Shown one piece after another: positions 43,186-50,890 of a stretch of 64,000 bases of DNA. Under the pieces are notes generated by a model. That model ran no database searches. It was not told the DNA's origin and saw only the letters and a program-made list of their open reading frames with translations. Numbering within the stretch: the stretch's first letter is position 1; every line of letters starts with the position of its first letter. Source of the DNA: Kuafuiihalomonas sp050331295 (GTDB lineage: Bacteria > Myxococcota > Kuafuiibacteriia > Kuafuiibacteriales > Kuafuiibacteriaceae); NCBI GenBank assembly GCA_050331295.1, contig JBHJGZ010000009.1, positions 186,001 through 250,000 on the forward strand, given 5' to 3'. The position numbers and the translations under genes are program-made.

Positions 43186-43431
43186 CCAAGAAGTGTCCAG
43201 GTTGCGAGCTCCCCCGATTCGAACTGGTCAAGTCTCGTCGTCCTCAAAGCGGAGAGGTGTTCGAGTCTGTCCCTCGACAGACCGGACGACTGTTCCATGA
43301 GCAGGTCTTCTGTTGGGTTTTCGGACGACTCGAGGTCGAATAAACGCCCGAAACGACCATTTTCATAGAAAGTTCGATCGAAACTACCGGATGGTCTCCC
43401 CGCATTGATTCGATGATGGCAGAGTGTCCGC

Positions 43432-44217
43432 ATGGCGGTTGAAGGACGCAGTCCAGAGTTTGTCGCATCTTTGGCCAAGGGCCTGAAAGTCATCCGGGCG
43501 TTCGATTCCAGAGCGCCGTTGCTGACCTTGTCAGAGGTCGCCGACAAGACCGGTATGTCGAGGGCGGCCGCACGGCGATTTCTGCTTACGCTGTCCGAAC
43601 TCGGCTATGCCGAAAGCGATGGTCGGCGTTTCCGACTCACCCCTCGAGTCTTGGAGCTTGGATATTCTTATCTCTCGTCGCTCGGGTTGACCGAAGTCAT
43701 GACGCCCATTCTGGAGCGGGTCAGTTCTCACATCAACGAGAGCGTGTCTGCTGCCGTCTTGGACGGCACCGAGATCGTGTACATAGGCCGGGTTCAAACC
43801 CAGCGCATCCTGTCTGTCGGCTTGGGTGTCGGTGCAAGACTTCCTGCGTTCGCGACGTCAATGGGTCGAGTGCTGCTCGCCCATGCTCCAGACCCCGTGC
43901 GCGACCGAATCTTGGATGTGCCCATGAAGCGCCATACCGAACGGACGCTCACTGATCGAATGAAGCTTGCCATTTTGCTCCAACAGGTCCGCGAAGACGG
44001 GCATTGCCTGGTCGACCAGGAGCTCGAGGTGGGGCTACGTTCTTTGGCCGTGCCGCTTCGAGACGCGGAAGGGAGGGTGCGAGCGGCGATCAACGTATCC
44101 GCCCATGCATCCCGTACGCCGGTCAACGTGATGTTGGATGAGTACCTGCCGGTCATCCGCAAGGCAGCGGACGAAATCTCGGTCCTGCTTCCTTGCACGA
44201 CGCCCCACCGCTCCTGA
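43432..44217 (+). CDS. IclR-family transcriptional regulator (PcaR/PobR-like)
   Basis: The 261-residue protein has an N-terminal winged helix (SLAKGLKVIRAFD; LTLSEVADKTGMSRAAARRFLLTLSELGY, read as separate helices) and a C-terminal effector domain (ESVSAAVLDGTEIVYIGRVQ; LPAFATSMGRVLLA). AAARRFLLTL is the recognition helix. Such proteins bind small aromatic or organic acids and regulate catabolic genes; the PcaR/PobR subgroup controls protocatechuate-type pathways. No aromatic-degradation genes are in the window, so its regulon may lie elsewhere or include the neighbouring 2-oxo acid dehydrogenase genes. A 262-bp gap upstream holds its promoter. It converges on the carbonic anhydrase homologue with 12 bp between. 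Confidence 0.9.
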   Translation: MAVEGRSPEFVASLAKGLKVIRAFDSRAPLLTLSEVADKTGMSRAAARRFLLTLSELGYAESDGRRFRLTPRVLELGYSYLSSLGLTEVMTPILERVSSHINESVSAAVLDGTEIVYIGRVQTQRILSVGLGVGARLPAFATSMGRVLLAHAPDPVRDRILDVPMKRHTERTLTDRMKLAILLQQVREDGHCLVDQELEVGLRSLAVPLRDAEGRVRAAINVSAHASRTPVNVMLDEYLPVIRKAADEISVLLPCTTPHRS

Positions 44218-44229
44218 GCTTGGCAGCTG

Positions 44230-44871
44230 TCAAAGCTCTTCGGGGCCGTACGCGTAGATAGGGTCTACCGGTTCATCTGGTCCGCGATTGACCAAACTCC
44301 TCAACCGGCCATCTTCCAGGCCGTAGACCCAACCGTGCAAGATAGGTGCACGTCTCTGCTTCCATGAGCGTTGGATGATGGAGGTGTGAGCCAGATTGGT
44401 GACCTGTTCTTGCACGTTGATCTCCACCATCCGTTGCAGCAATTTGTCTGGGTCATCCTTTATGGGGAGTAACTCGTCAGAATGGTTACGGTAAATATCT
44501 TTGATATGACGAAGCCACTTATTTAGGAGTCCTAGGTTGCTCTGAGACAAAGCAGACTTGATACCTTCACAGCCGTATTCGCCGCAAACGATGACATGTT
44601 CGACCTTGAGTGCTTCTACGGCATATTGAACGACACTCATGAGATTCAAATCAGTATGAATCACAAGATTTGCAATGTTGCGATGAACGATCATGTCGCC
44701 GGGTTCTGCCCCAGTGAGTTCGAGAGGGGGGACACGACTGTCGGAGGACCCAATCCAGAGGAATTTGGGTTCTTGACCGCGAGCCAAACGCTCAAAGTAC
44801 CGTGGGTCGCTCGCAATCTTCTGCTCCGCCCACGCTTTGTTTTCTAACAGTAGTTTCTCGAACTCTTTCAA
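44230..44871 (-). CDS. Beta-carbonic anhydrase homologue with substituted zinc ligands
   Basis: The 213-residue protein aligns along its whole length with the E. coli Can type (RLARGQEPKFLWIG, EPGDMIVHRNIAN, DLNLMSVVQYAVEALKV, LHGWVYGLEDG), with matching residue numbers. The zinc-binding Cys42 is Ser (TCC at 44748-44746) and His98 is Glu (GAA at 44580-44578). Cys101, Asp44 and Arg46 are kept, and the glycine after Cys101 is Glu. With two of three ligands changed, normal zinc-hydroxide chemistry is doubtful; a different metal or a non-catalytic bicarbonate-binding role is possible. It starts at a TTG overlapping the SulP stop (TTGA), so it is translated with the transporter and probably works with it. 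Confidence 0.9.
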   Translation of the reverse strand: MKEFEKLLLENKAWAEQKIASDPRYFERLARGQEPKFLWIGSSDSRVPPLELTGAEPGDMIVHRNIANLVIHTDLNLMSVVQYAVEALKVEHVIVCGEYGCEGIKSALSQSNLGLLNKWLRHIKDIYRNHSDELLPIKDDPDKLLQRMVEINVQEQVTNLAHTSIIQRSWKQRRAPILHGWVYGLEDGRLRSLVNRGPDEPVDPIYAYGPEEL

Positions 44872-46427
44872 GCTGCGATCTCCGTGGAAACGATGACAGA
44901 GTCATCCGGTGAGAAGTAATTGTTGCGGACGCCATGGCGACGTTTCACCTCGACCTGAATTCCCCGTTTGCTCGCGGAAGTGACGAAGTCTTCGATGGCG
45001 TCTATGATGTCATTGTCGAGGAATTCACACTTGGTGCCGTCGATGATCACGTAACTGCCGTCCTTCACTTGGGAGAAAGTGGTACGCAACTTCGCTTTGT
45101 TCAAGAACGAGACGTTTTGACCCAACCGAATCAAGGTGCCCAGTTCATCCTTCGTGACGCTCACGGCGGCGTGGTGATTCGAAATGATGACGAATGCCAA
45201 ACCGACGAATATCCCGACGATGATGCCTACCAACAGGTCCGTGAACAGTATCGTACCTATGGTGATGACGAAGGGGATGAACTGCGCGAATCCGCGACGC
45301 CAAATGGACCGGTAGATGGATGGTCGTGTGAGCTTGAATCCCACCATCAGAAGGATGGCTGCGAGTGCCGACAGGGGGATGAGGTTGATCATCCAAGGAA
45401 TCAAGGCGACAGCGAGAAGGAGCCAAAAACCATGCAAAACGGCGGAGGCCTTGGTGCGCGCACCCGAGCTGATATTGGCGGTGGAGCGCACGATCACAGC
45501 AGTCATCGGCAAGCCTCCCAGCAAGCCCGCGATGACGTTGCCGGCGCCCTGAGCTTTGAGTTCGCGATTCGTGGGCGTGATTCGTTTGAGCGGATCAAGA
45601 GCATCGGTCGCTTCGATGCTCAACAGCGTTTCGAGGCTTGCGACAATGGCGATGGTGATCGCAGCCAACCAAACGTCCGAGCGGTCAATGGCGGAAACGT
45701 CCGGGAACGAGAGTGAGGCGATGAGCTCCGAGGTGTTGTCGAACGCGGGAAGATTCACCAGGTGACTGGGGCCGAGGGCCCATGCGGGAGCGACCGTTGC
45801 AAACAGCTGGTTGAGCGCTCCACTCGCGATCACGACCACCAAAGGCGCAGGGATGAGCCCGATGCGCTTCTTGAGGGGGGGACGGTCCCACAGGACCAAG
45901 ATACTCAGAGACATCAAGACGATGATGATGGCTCCGATCTCGAAATGTTCGGTGAGGTTGATGATACCACTGAACGTATTTCCCCCGTCGGATTGCCGAA
46001 AAGCGCTGCTGCCTTCGGGGTCGACGTCATAGCCGAAGGCATGCGGAATCTGTTTGAGGATCAAGATGAGTCCAATGGCCGCCAACATGCCCTTGATGAC
46101 GGCATCGGGGATGAAGCTCCCGACGATCCCGGCTCGCATGAAGCCGAGCGTGAGTTGAATTGCTCCGGCGAGCACCACCGCCGTGAAGAACGCGGGCAAT
46201 CCCAGCTGCTCGATCGCACCCAAGACGATCACGGTCAGTCCCGCCGCCGGACCGGATACCGCCAACGGAGAGCCGGACAGAAAACCCGTCACGATGCCGC
46301 CAACGATGCCGGTGATGATGCCCGCCAAGAGGGGTGCGCCGGATGCGAGGGCGATGCCGAGGCACAGGGGCAGAGCGACCAGAAAGACGACCACGGAGGC
46401 TGAGACGTCCCGCCGCAACGTGGACAT
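44868..46427 (-). CDS. SulP-family anion (bicarbonate/sulfate) transporter with STAS domain
   Basis: The ATG at 46427 follows GGAG by nine bases and starts MSTLRRDVSASVVVFLVALP, the common SulP opening, five codons inside a longer frame. The 519-residue protein has about twelve to fourteen helices, including FLVALPLCLGIALASGAPLLAG and SGPAAGLTVIVLGAIEQLG, the substrate-site region, and ends in a short STAS-type domain (SYVIIDGTKCEFLDNDIIDAIEDF). The subgroup with this start is often encoded next to, or fused with, carbonic anhydrases and is thought to move bicarbonate, probably with sodium. Here the carbonic anhydrase homologue overlaps its stop. Confidence 0.92.
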   Translation of the reverse strand: MSTLRRDVSASVVVFLVALPLCLGIALASGAPLLAGIITGIVGGIVTGFLSGSPLAVSGPAAGLTVIVLGAIEQLGLPAFFTAVVLAGAIQLTLGFMRAGIVGSFIPDAVIKGMLAAIGLILILKQIPHAFGYDVDPEGSSAFRQSDGGNTFSGIINLTEHFEIGAIIIVLMSLSILVLWDRPPLKKRIGLIPAPLVVVIASGALNQLFATVAPAWALGPSHLVNLPAFDNTSELIASLSFPDVSAIDRSDVWLAAITIAIVASLETLLSIEATDALDPLKRITPTNRELKAQGAGNVIAGLLGGLPMTAVIVRSTANISSGARTKASAVLHGFWLLLAVALIPWMINLIPLSALAAILLMVGFKLTRPSIYRSIWRRGFAQFIPFVITIGTILFTDLLVGIIVGIFVGLAFVIISNHHAAVSVTKDELGTLIRLGQNVSFLNKAKLRTTFSQVKDGSYVIIDGTKCEFLDNDIIDAIEDFVTSASKRGIQVEVKRRHGVRNNYFSPDDSVIVSTEIAA

Positions 46428-46504
46428 GGTTCGAGTCTCCATCGAGTCAGCAGTGGGTCATACCAGCGGTGGCAGAGCAACAGGGGGAGGGTGTTCCCGG
46501 GGGC

Positions 46505-46864
46505 TCATCTCAAATGAACTCCGTACACCGACGCCTTGAAGCCGGCCAGGGCAAAGTTCGGGCCTACGAGCAGGGGACGCTTGATGAGTCTTCCATTCTG
46601 GCACAGCGCGGAGAGCGCGTCCTCGTCGGTCAACTCCGGTAGCCGGTCGCTCCAGCCTCCGTCGCGATACGCTCGTCCCGAGGTGTTGAAGAGTTTCCGG
46701 ACCGGAAGACCCGACAGCCGCTGAATGCGCCGCATCTCGTCCAGCGTCGGCGGAGACGTGAGGATGTCGATGGGAGAGACCTCGACTCCGGATTTGTTCA
46801 GCCAAGCCATCGCCTTTCGACAGGTGCTGCACTTCGCGTGGATGTAAATGATCACTTCACTCAC
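46505..46864 (-). CDS. ArsC/Spx/MgsR-family thioredoxin-fold protein
   Basis: The GTG at 46864 starts VSEVIIYIHAKCSTCRKAM; the open frame further upstream runs into the repeat array and is not credible as protein. The 119-residue protein has a CSTC motif at residues 11-14, a helix with LNKSGVEVSPIDILTSPPT, LSGLPVRKLFNTSGRAYRD and a KRPLLVG segment where ArsC-type proteins have the Arg-Pro turn. It belongs to the ArsC/Spx/YffB group: small thioredoxin-fold reductases or redox regulators. No arsenic genes lie nearby, so arsenate reduction is not implied. Its promoter region is separated from the start by only about 70 bp from the tandem repeats. Confidence 0.82.
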   Translation of the reverse strand: MSEVIIYIHAKCSTCRKAMAWLNKSGVEVSPIDILTSPPTLDEMRRIQRLSGLPVRKLFNTSGRAYRDGGWSDRLPELTDEDALSALCQNGRLIKRPLLVGPNFALAGFKASVYGVHLR

Positions 46865-46937
46865 CGTTGAACCTGTCTTGGTGGCTCTCTCCGCTCCGGT
46901 CCAACGGAACGTGGTCCGCGTGCTGGATGCGGACTTG

Positions 46938-47257
46938 GGGTCCCGGCCGGAATGGGATTCCGGCCTTCGGGTCCCGGCCGGAATGAGATTCCGGCCACCC
47001 GTCTTCGGCCGCCTGCGGCCTGCGCGCCTTCGGCTTGCTTCGGGTCCCGGCCGGAATGGGATTCCGGCCACCCGTCTTCGGCCGCTTGCGGCCTGCGCGC
47101 CTTCGGCTTGCTTCGGGTCCCGGCCGGAATGAGATTCCGGCCACCCGTCTTCGGCCGCCTGCGGCCTGCGCGCCTTCGGCTTGCTTCGGGTCCCGGCCGG
47201 AATGGGATTCCGGCCACCCGTCTTCGGCCGCCTGCGGCCTGCGCGCCTTCGGCTTGC
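46938..47257. repeat. 73-bp tandem repeat array with paired hairpins
   Basis: Four 73-bp units begin at 46969, 47042, 47115 and 47188, preceded by a 31-bp partial unit at 46938; the last unit diverges after 47257. Each unit opens with GGGTCCC and an inverted repeat, GGCCGGAAT-loop-ATTCCGGCC (nine perfect pairs, three-base loop). A second hairpin, GGCCGC-CT-GCGGCC, follows in three full units, and the 47042 unit has one C-to-T change there. The first-hairpin loop alternates GGG, GAG, GGG, GAG, GGG along the array, suggesting growth by duplication of a two-unit, 146-bp block. The array fills most of the 433-bp gap between two divergent genes. As 73 is not a multiple of three, it leaves several frames open without coding. 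Confidence 0.95.
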
Positions 47258-47297
47258 GATAGGCGGTCACTTTGAGTACCCGCCCACGTCAACGTCC

Positions 47298-49259
47298 GTG
47301 CCTGTATCGACCCGTGAGCCGCACGCCCATGTCCGGCCCTCTGACCCCACCGAAGGATGGCGTTACCACCTTGACGCGGTGCTCCCCAACGACCGAGTCG
47401 CCTCGGGGCTCGTCCTCCTGGTGGGTGCACTGTTGTTCTTCCCATTCCTCGGTTCCGTGGGATTGTGGGACCCTTGGGAGCCCCACTATTCCGAGGTCGC
47501 CCGGGAAATGCTGGCCAGAAAGGACCTCGTCCATCCGCACTGGGAAAGCGCCTACTTCTTCTCCAAGCCTGCCTTGCCCCTCTGGATGATTGCAGCCGGC
47601 TTGTGGGTCGTGCAGGCGGATTCGGCTCCTATCGGCGAAGCTCTGGGCAGTTACGTAGCCTGGGGTGTGCGACTGCCCTTCGCATTGGTGGCCATCGGGA
47701 CGCTCTGGGCCGGCTACCGAATCGGACGGTTGATAGGTGGACGGTCGGTGGGATTTCTCGCCGCCATCGTACTCGGGAGCTGTCCGCAATTCATCTTCAT
47801 CGGCAAGCAGGCCATCGCCGACATGCCATTGGTCGGTTTCATGACCGTGGGTCTCGCCATGTTCCTCGAGGCGATGTTCGAAGACCACGCGCATGCCACG
47901 GCCCGGCCCTCGATGTGGGAACGCTCAGGTTCTTCAGCGGTGTTGGGCATCCTGGGCTACGGCCAGGTTTTCATCCTCGGACAGCAGGTCCAGCACCCGT
48001 CCGAGGCCTTCGCGGTCGCATCCCTCGCGTCGGGCGTCACGGCGGCCATCCTGTTGACGGTGGTCTATGGCCGTCGCAGGCACATCAAGCTCGCGGTGTT
48101 TTACGCCTTCATGGCAGCAGCGGCCTTGTCGAAGGGGCTCGCCGTCCTCGCCATCGTCGGACCGGTGGTCCTCCTGTACATGATCCTGGCCCTGGATTTC
48201 GGGCTTCTTCTTCGAAGTGGTCTCTGGTGGGGAGTCCCACTTTTTCTGATGTTAGCCAGCCCATGGTACGTCGCCATGAGTCTGTTCACGGGCAGAGACG
48301 ACGAGGGCCTGACCTTCGTGGCGAGGTTTTGGATCCATGACAACCTCAACCGTGTGGGCGCCGGGGTTCATGGAGACCGTGGAGGGTTGGGCTATCACCT
48401 GGAGCAGTTGGCGTACGGAATGTTTCCTTGGTCGGCGCTGGTCCCGGCAGCACTCCTCAATTCCCTGCAGCCGAGCGAAGAGGGGTCATTTCGGACTCGG
48501 CGGGTCACGTTGTTCCTCGTCCTTTGGGCGCTGTGGTCCTACGTCTTCTTCTCCGCCAGCCTCACGAAGTTTCACCATTACATCTTTCCCGCCGTACCTC
48601 CGCTTGCTGTTCTCGTGGCATCCTGGTTTGCGTGGGTCGGGACGGACCCGCGAGAACGTCTCCGCGGGGGCATCCACATCTTGATTGCAGCTTTGTTTGC
48701 GGCTGCGGCCATCGACCTCATCAACAATCCGCAGCATCTGGTTAATCTTTTCACTTACAAGTATGACCGTGAGTGGCCTCAGGGGCTGGGGGCTCGGAAT
48801 TTTTTACTCGGTCTGGTTCTCGCCACCGCGACCGGATTGGTGTCTTGTCACGTGCTTCGCCGGCGCGGAGGGCAGCAATTGGTTTATCTGTCGTCGGCGG
48901 TCGTGTTTGCAGCCTGGTGTAGCCATGTGCACTTCAATTTGCTTTCTCAGCATTGGAGCCAGTATCACGTATTCGAGACATATTATCAGGAGCGAAATCC
49001 AGGGGAGCCTCTTTATGCGTACCAGTTAAATTGGCGTGGGGAGACCTTTTACAGTCGGAACACAACGCTCCAGATCATGAAGAAGGGAGCGAATCGACGA
49101 ATTCGTCAGCTCGTGGAGCGACCCGGCCGCGAGTTCATTTTGACGGAGCAGCGTCGACTCGATTCGCTGCGCAACTCGCTCGGTCGAGACAAGAGGGACA
49201 AGATCAAGATCATCGACCAGTCCAATCTCAACTTCTACCTCGTCCTGGTGGAGGATTGA
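47298..49259 (+). CDS. ArnT-like (GT39/GT83) membrane glycosyltransferase
   Basis: The start is uncertain; the GTG at 47298 avoids the repeat-derived head of a longer frame (47181) and gives 653 residues. The N-terminus is soluble, then hydrophobic helices begin at GLVLLVGALLFFPFLGSVGL. The first periplasmic loop has LWDPWEPHYSEVAREML with the acidic pair typical of GT-C enzymes, followed by WESAYFFSKPALPLWM. About twelve helices are seen, and a C-terminal soluble domain of about 130 residues ends in a basic stretch. ArnT enzymes move sugars from polyprenyl phosphate onto lipid A or proteins in the periplasm. The acceptor here is unknown. Confidence 0.85.
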   Translation: MPVSTREPHAHVRPSDPTEGWRYHLDAVLPNDRVASGLVLLVGALLFFPFLGSVGLWDPWEPHYSEVAREMLARKDLVHPHWESAYFFSKPALPLWMIAAGLWVVQADSAPIGEALGSYVAWGVRLPFALVAIGTLWAGYRIGRLIGGRSVGFLAAIVLGSCPQFIFIGKQAIADMPLVGFMTVGLAMFLEAMFEDHAHATARPSMWERSGSSAVLGILGYGQVFILGQQVQHPSEAFAVASLASGVTAAILLTVVYGRRRHIKLAVFYAFMAAAALSKGLAVLAIVGPVVLLYMILALDFGLLLRSGLWWGVPLFLMLASPWYVAMSLFTGRDDEGLTFVARFWIHDNLNRVGAGVHGDRGGLGYHLEQLAYGMFPWSALVPAALLNSLQPSEEGSFRTRRVTLFLVLWALWSYVFFSASLTKFHHYIFPAVPPLAVLVASWFAWVGTDPRERLRGGIHILIAALFAAAAIDLINNPQHLVNLFTYKYDREWPQGLGARNFLLGLVLATATGLVSCHVLRRRGGQQLVYLSSAVVFAAWCSHVHFNLLSQHWSQYHVFETYYQERNPGEPLYAYQLNWRGETFYSRNTTLQIMKKGANRRIRQLVERPGREFILTEQRRLDSLRNSLGRDKRDKIKIIDQSNLNFYLVLVED

Positions 49260-49274
49260 CGGCTCGAACTGGAA

Positions 49275-49727
49275 CTAGGCTTCGATGGTGTCGGCCTGTT
49301 CGGGTCCCCCGGCCTCGACTGGAACGACCGCATCCGTCATCCAACAGCCTTGGTACGGTTCTGTAGCTTGCCGGCTGACCTCCCAAAGATAGTGGTACAG
49401 CCGCGTCCCCCGCTGGAGCTCGACTAAGAATTTGGCTTGGTCGGAGGTTTCCTCTATGACTGCAAGGGAAGCCCGATCGAAGCCGAGGAGCGGTGCGTAT
49501 GCTTCGCTTTTCACCATGGGGATGAAGCGGTTGACTGGACCGGTCACCGCCCGATTGCTCGGCGAGGCGAAGCGGAAGGCCAGTCGAATCCCGGCATGGT
49601 TTGGGGTCTCGGGGCTCGCTTGGAGAGCGTCCAGCTGGAGTTGAACCACTTCGACCGCCGAAAGGGCAGGCGTCGGTTGTTGGTCGAAATTGAGAGCAGC
49701 AAGCATCAATAAGGAGAACTGGACCAT
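49275..49727 (-). CDS. Secreted DUF4864-like protein
   Basis: The ATG at 49727 gives a short signal-like start (MVQFSLLMLAALNFDQQ) and 150 residues. The mature part resembles DUF4864: VEVVQLQLDALQASPETPN, then AFRFASPSNRAVTGPVNRFIPMVKS and YAPLLGFDRASLAVIEET, a fold related to the NTF2-like group. No catalytic residues are recognised. It is convergent with the glycosyltransferase (15 bp between stops) and divergent from thiL with 150 bp between. Function is unknown; a periplasmic binding role is possible. Confidence 0.65.
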   Translation of the reverse strand: MVQFSLLMLAALNFDQQPTPALSAVEVVQLQLDALQASPETPNHAGIRLAFRFASPSNRAVTGPVNRFIPMVKSEAYAPLLGFDRASLAVIEETSDQAKFLVELQRGTRLYHYLWEVSRQATEPYQGCWMTDAVVPVEAGGPEQADTIEA

Positions 49728-49877
49728 GACGCGAAAGAACACCGAGAGCGTGCCATCGACAAAGCGAGGAACGACGTTGGTGGGTCAACCGGGGCCGAGT
49801 CCGCGCAGGAATCCGGATTTGGCCCCCGATACACGCCCTCCGGTTCGCCCGGCGGTTTGCATCGAGAGGTCCAGTCG

Positions 49878-50864
49878 ATGAATGCCAAGGTGAAATGGAG
49901 CGAATCCGAAGTGATTCGGATGTTCGCTGGGCAGTACGCGCAGCCATCATCGGTGCGCGTCGGTAACGGAGACGACGGGGCCGTGCTGACCCATGAGCCC
50001 GGCGAAGCATTGGTCGTGACCACCGACAGTCTGGTGGAAGGGATTCACTTTGGCTGGGAGCTGACGTACCCGGATTGTCTCGGGCGCAAACTGGTTGCCA
50101 TCAACGTCAGCGATGTCGCCGCCATGGGCGGAGCGCCTCGGCACATTTTCCTTTCCCTCATGCTTCCACCGGAACTCGACACCTCGCGATTGGAAGAGAT
50201 CGCGCGAGGCGTTCACTGCGCATGCCGGGAGTATGATATCACGGTGCTCGGAGGGAACGTCAGCGCGATTCACGGGCCCACGACCATGGTGGGTATCGTA
50301 ACCGGCGTCGTCGGCTCTGCGGGCTCTTTGTGTCGAGGTTTCGCTCGCAACGGAGATGATGTTTGGGTGAGTGGCTTTCTGGGTGACGCAGCGGCCGGTC
50401 TGCACTTCGTTTCACGCGAAGGAGCACTCGCCGGGTCGAAGTTCGAACCGTATCGTCGATGGGCTCAGCCTCGCGCAAGGGTTGAGCTCGGTCGATTCTT
50501 AGCCGAAGAGCACCTTGCCACGAGCTTGTGTGACATCTCCGATGGCCTCGGCACCGACCTCGAAAATCTTCTGAAGCCTGCGGGACGAGGAGCCGAAGTC
50601 GAGGCAGAGCGCATCCCAATCTCGGACCCATGTCGTGACTACGCCCACCAGCTTTCTGCCTCTCCGCTCGATTGGGCCATCAGCGGGGGGGAAGACTACG
50701 AACTCTTGTTTACGGCGAAACCGGAAGCGCGAGCTCGCCTCAGTACATGGTTGGGCGATGCAAAGCTGACCCGAATAGGTCGAGTCGTCGACGTTCCAAC
50801 GTTGACCCTTCTCGACGAGAACGTCCGGGCTCCACTTGGACACGGTTACCGTCACAATCAGTAG
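49878..50864 (+). CDS. thiL: Thiamine-monophosphate kinase
   Basis: The ATG at 49878 follows GAGAGG by eight bases; the alternative at 49857 lies seven codons upstream. The 328-residue protein has the PurM/ThiL fold with VGNGDDGAVL, VTTDSLVEGIHF, INVSDVAAMGGAP near 75-87 (usual ATP and magnesium site), VLGGNVS, and the CDISDGLGTDLENL loop, then ISGGEDYELLFT at the end. These are the diagnostic ThiL motifs. It phosphorylates thiamine monophosphate to the diphosphate coenzyme. No other thiamine genes are nearby. The gene stands alone and is followed by a convergent hydrolase gene. Confidence 0.93.
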   Translation: MNAKVKWSESEVIRMFAGQYAQPSSVRVGNGDDGAVLTHEPGEALVVTTDSLVEGIHFGWELTYPDCLGRKLVAINVSDVAAMGGAPRHIFLSLMLPPELDTSRLEEIARGVHCACREYDITVLGGNVSAIHGPTTMVGIVTGVVGSAGSLCRGFARNGDDVWVSGFLGDAAAGLHFVSREGALAGSKFEPYRRWAQPRARVELGRFLAEEHLATSLCDISDGLGTDLENLLKPAGRGAEVEAERIPISDPCRDYAHQLSASPLDWAISGGEDYELLFTAKPEARARLSTWLGDAKLTRIGRVVDVPTLTLLDENVRAPLGHGYRHNQ

Positions 50865-50890
50865 AATCCGCGGCTACTTCACCGTGGCCG

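Noticed and set aside
46505..46864. Arsenate reductase assignment for the ArsC-like gene
   Set aside because: The CxxC and Arg-Pro features are shared with Spx, MgsR and YffB, and there are no arsenic genes nearby, so only the wider family was called.
46952..47275. Repeat-derived open frames with peptide periodicity
   Set aside because: They arise because the 73-bp unit contains no stop codons and shifts phase each copy; several phases are open equally and none has a ribosome site.
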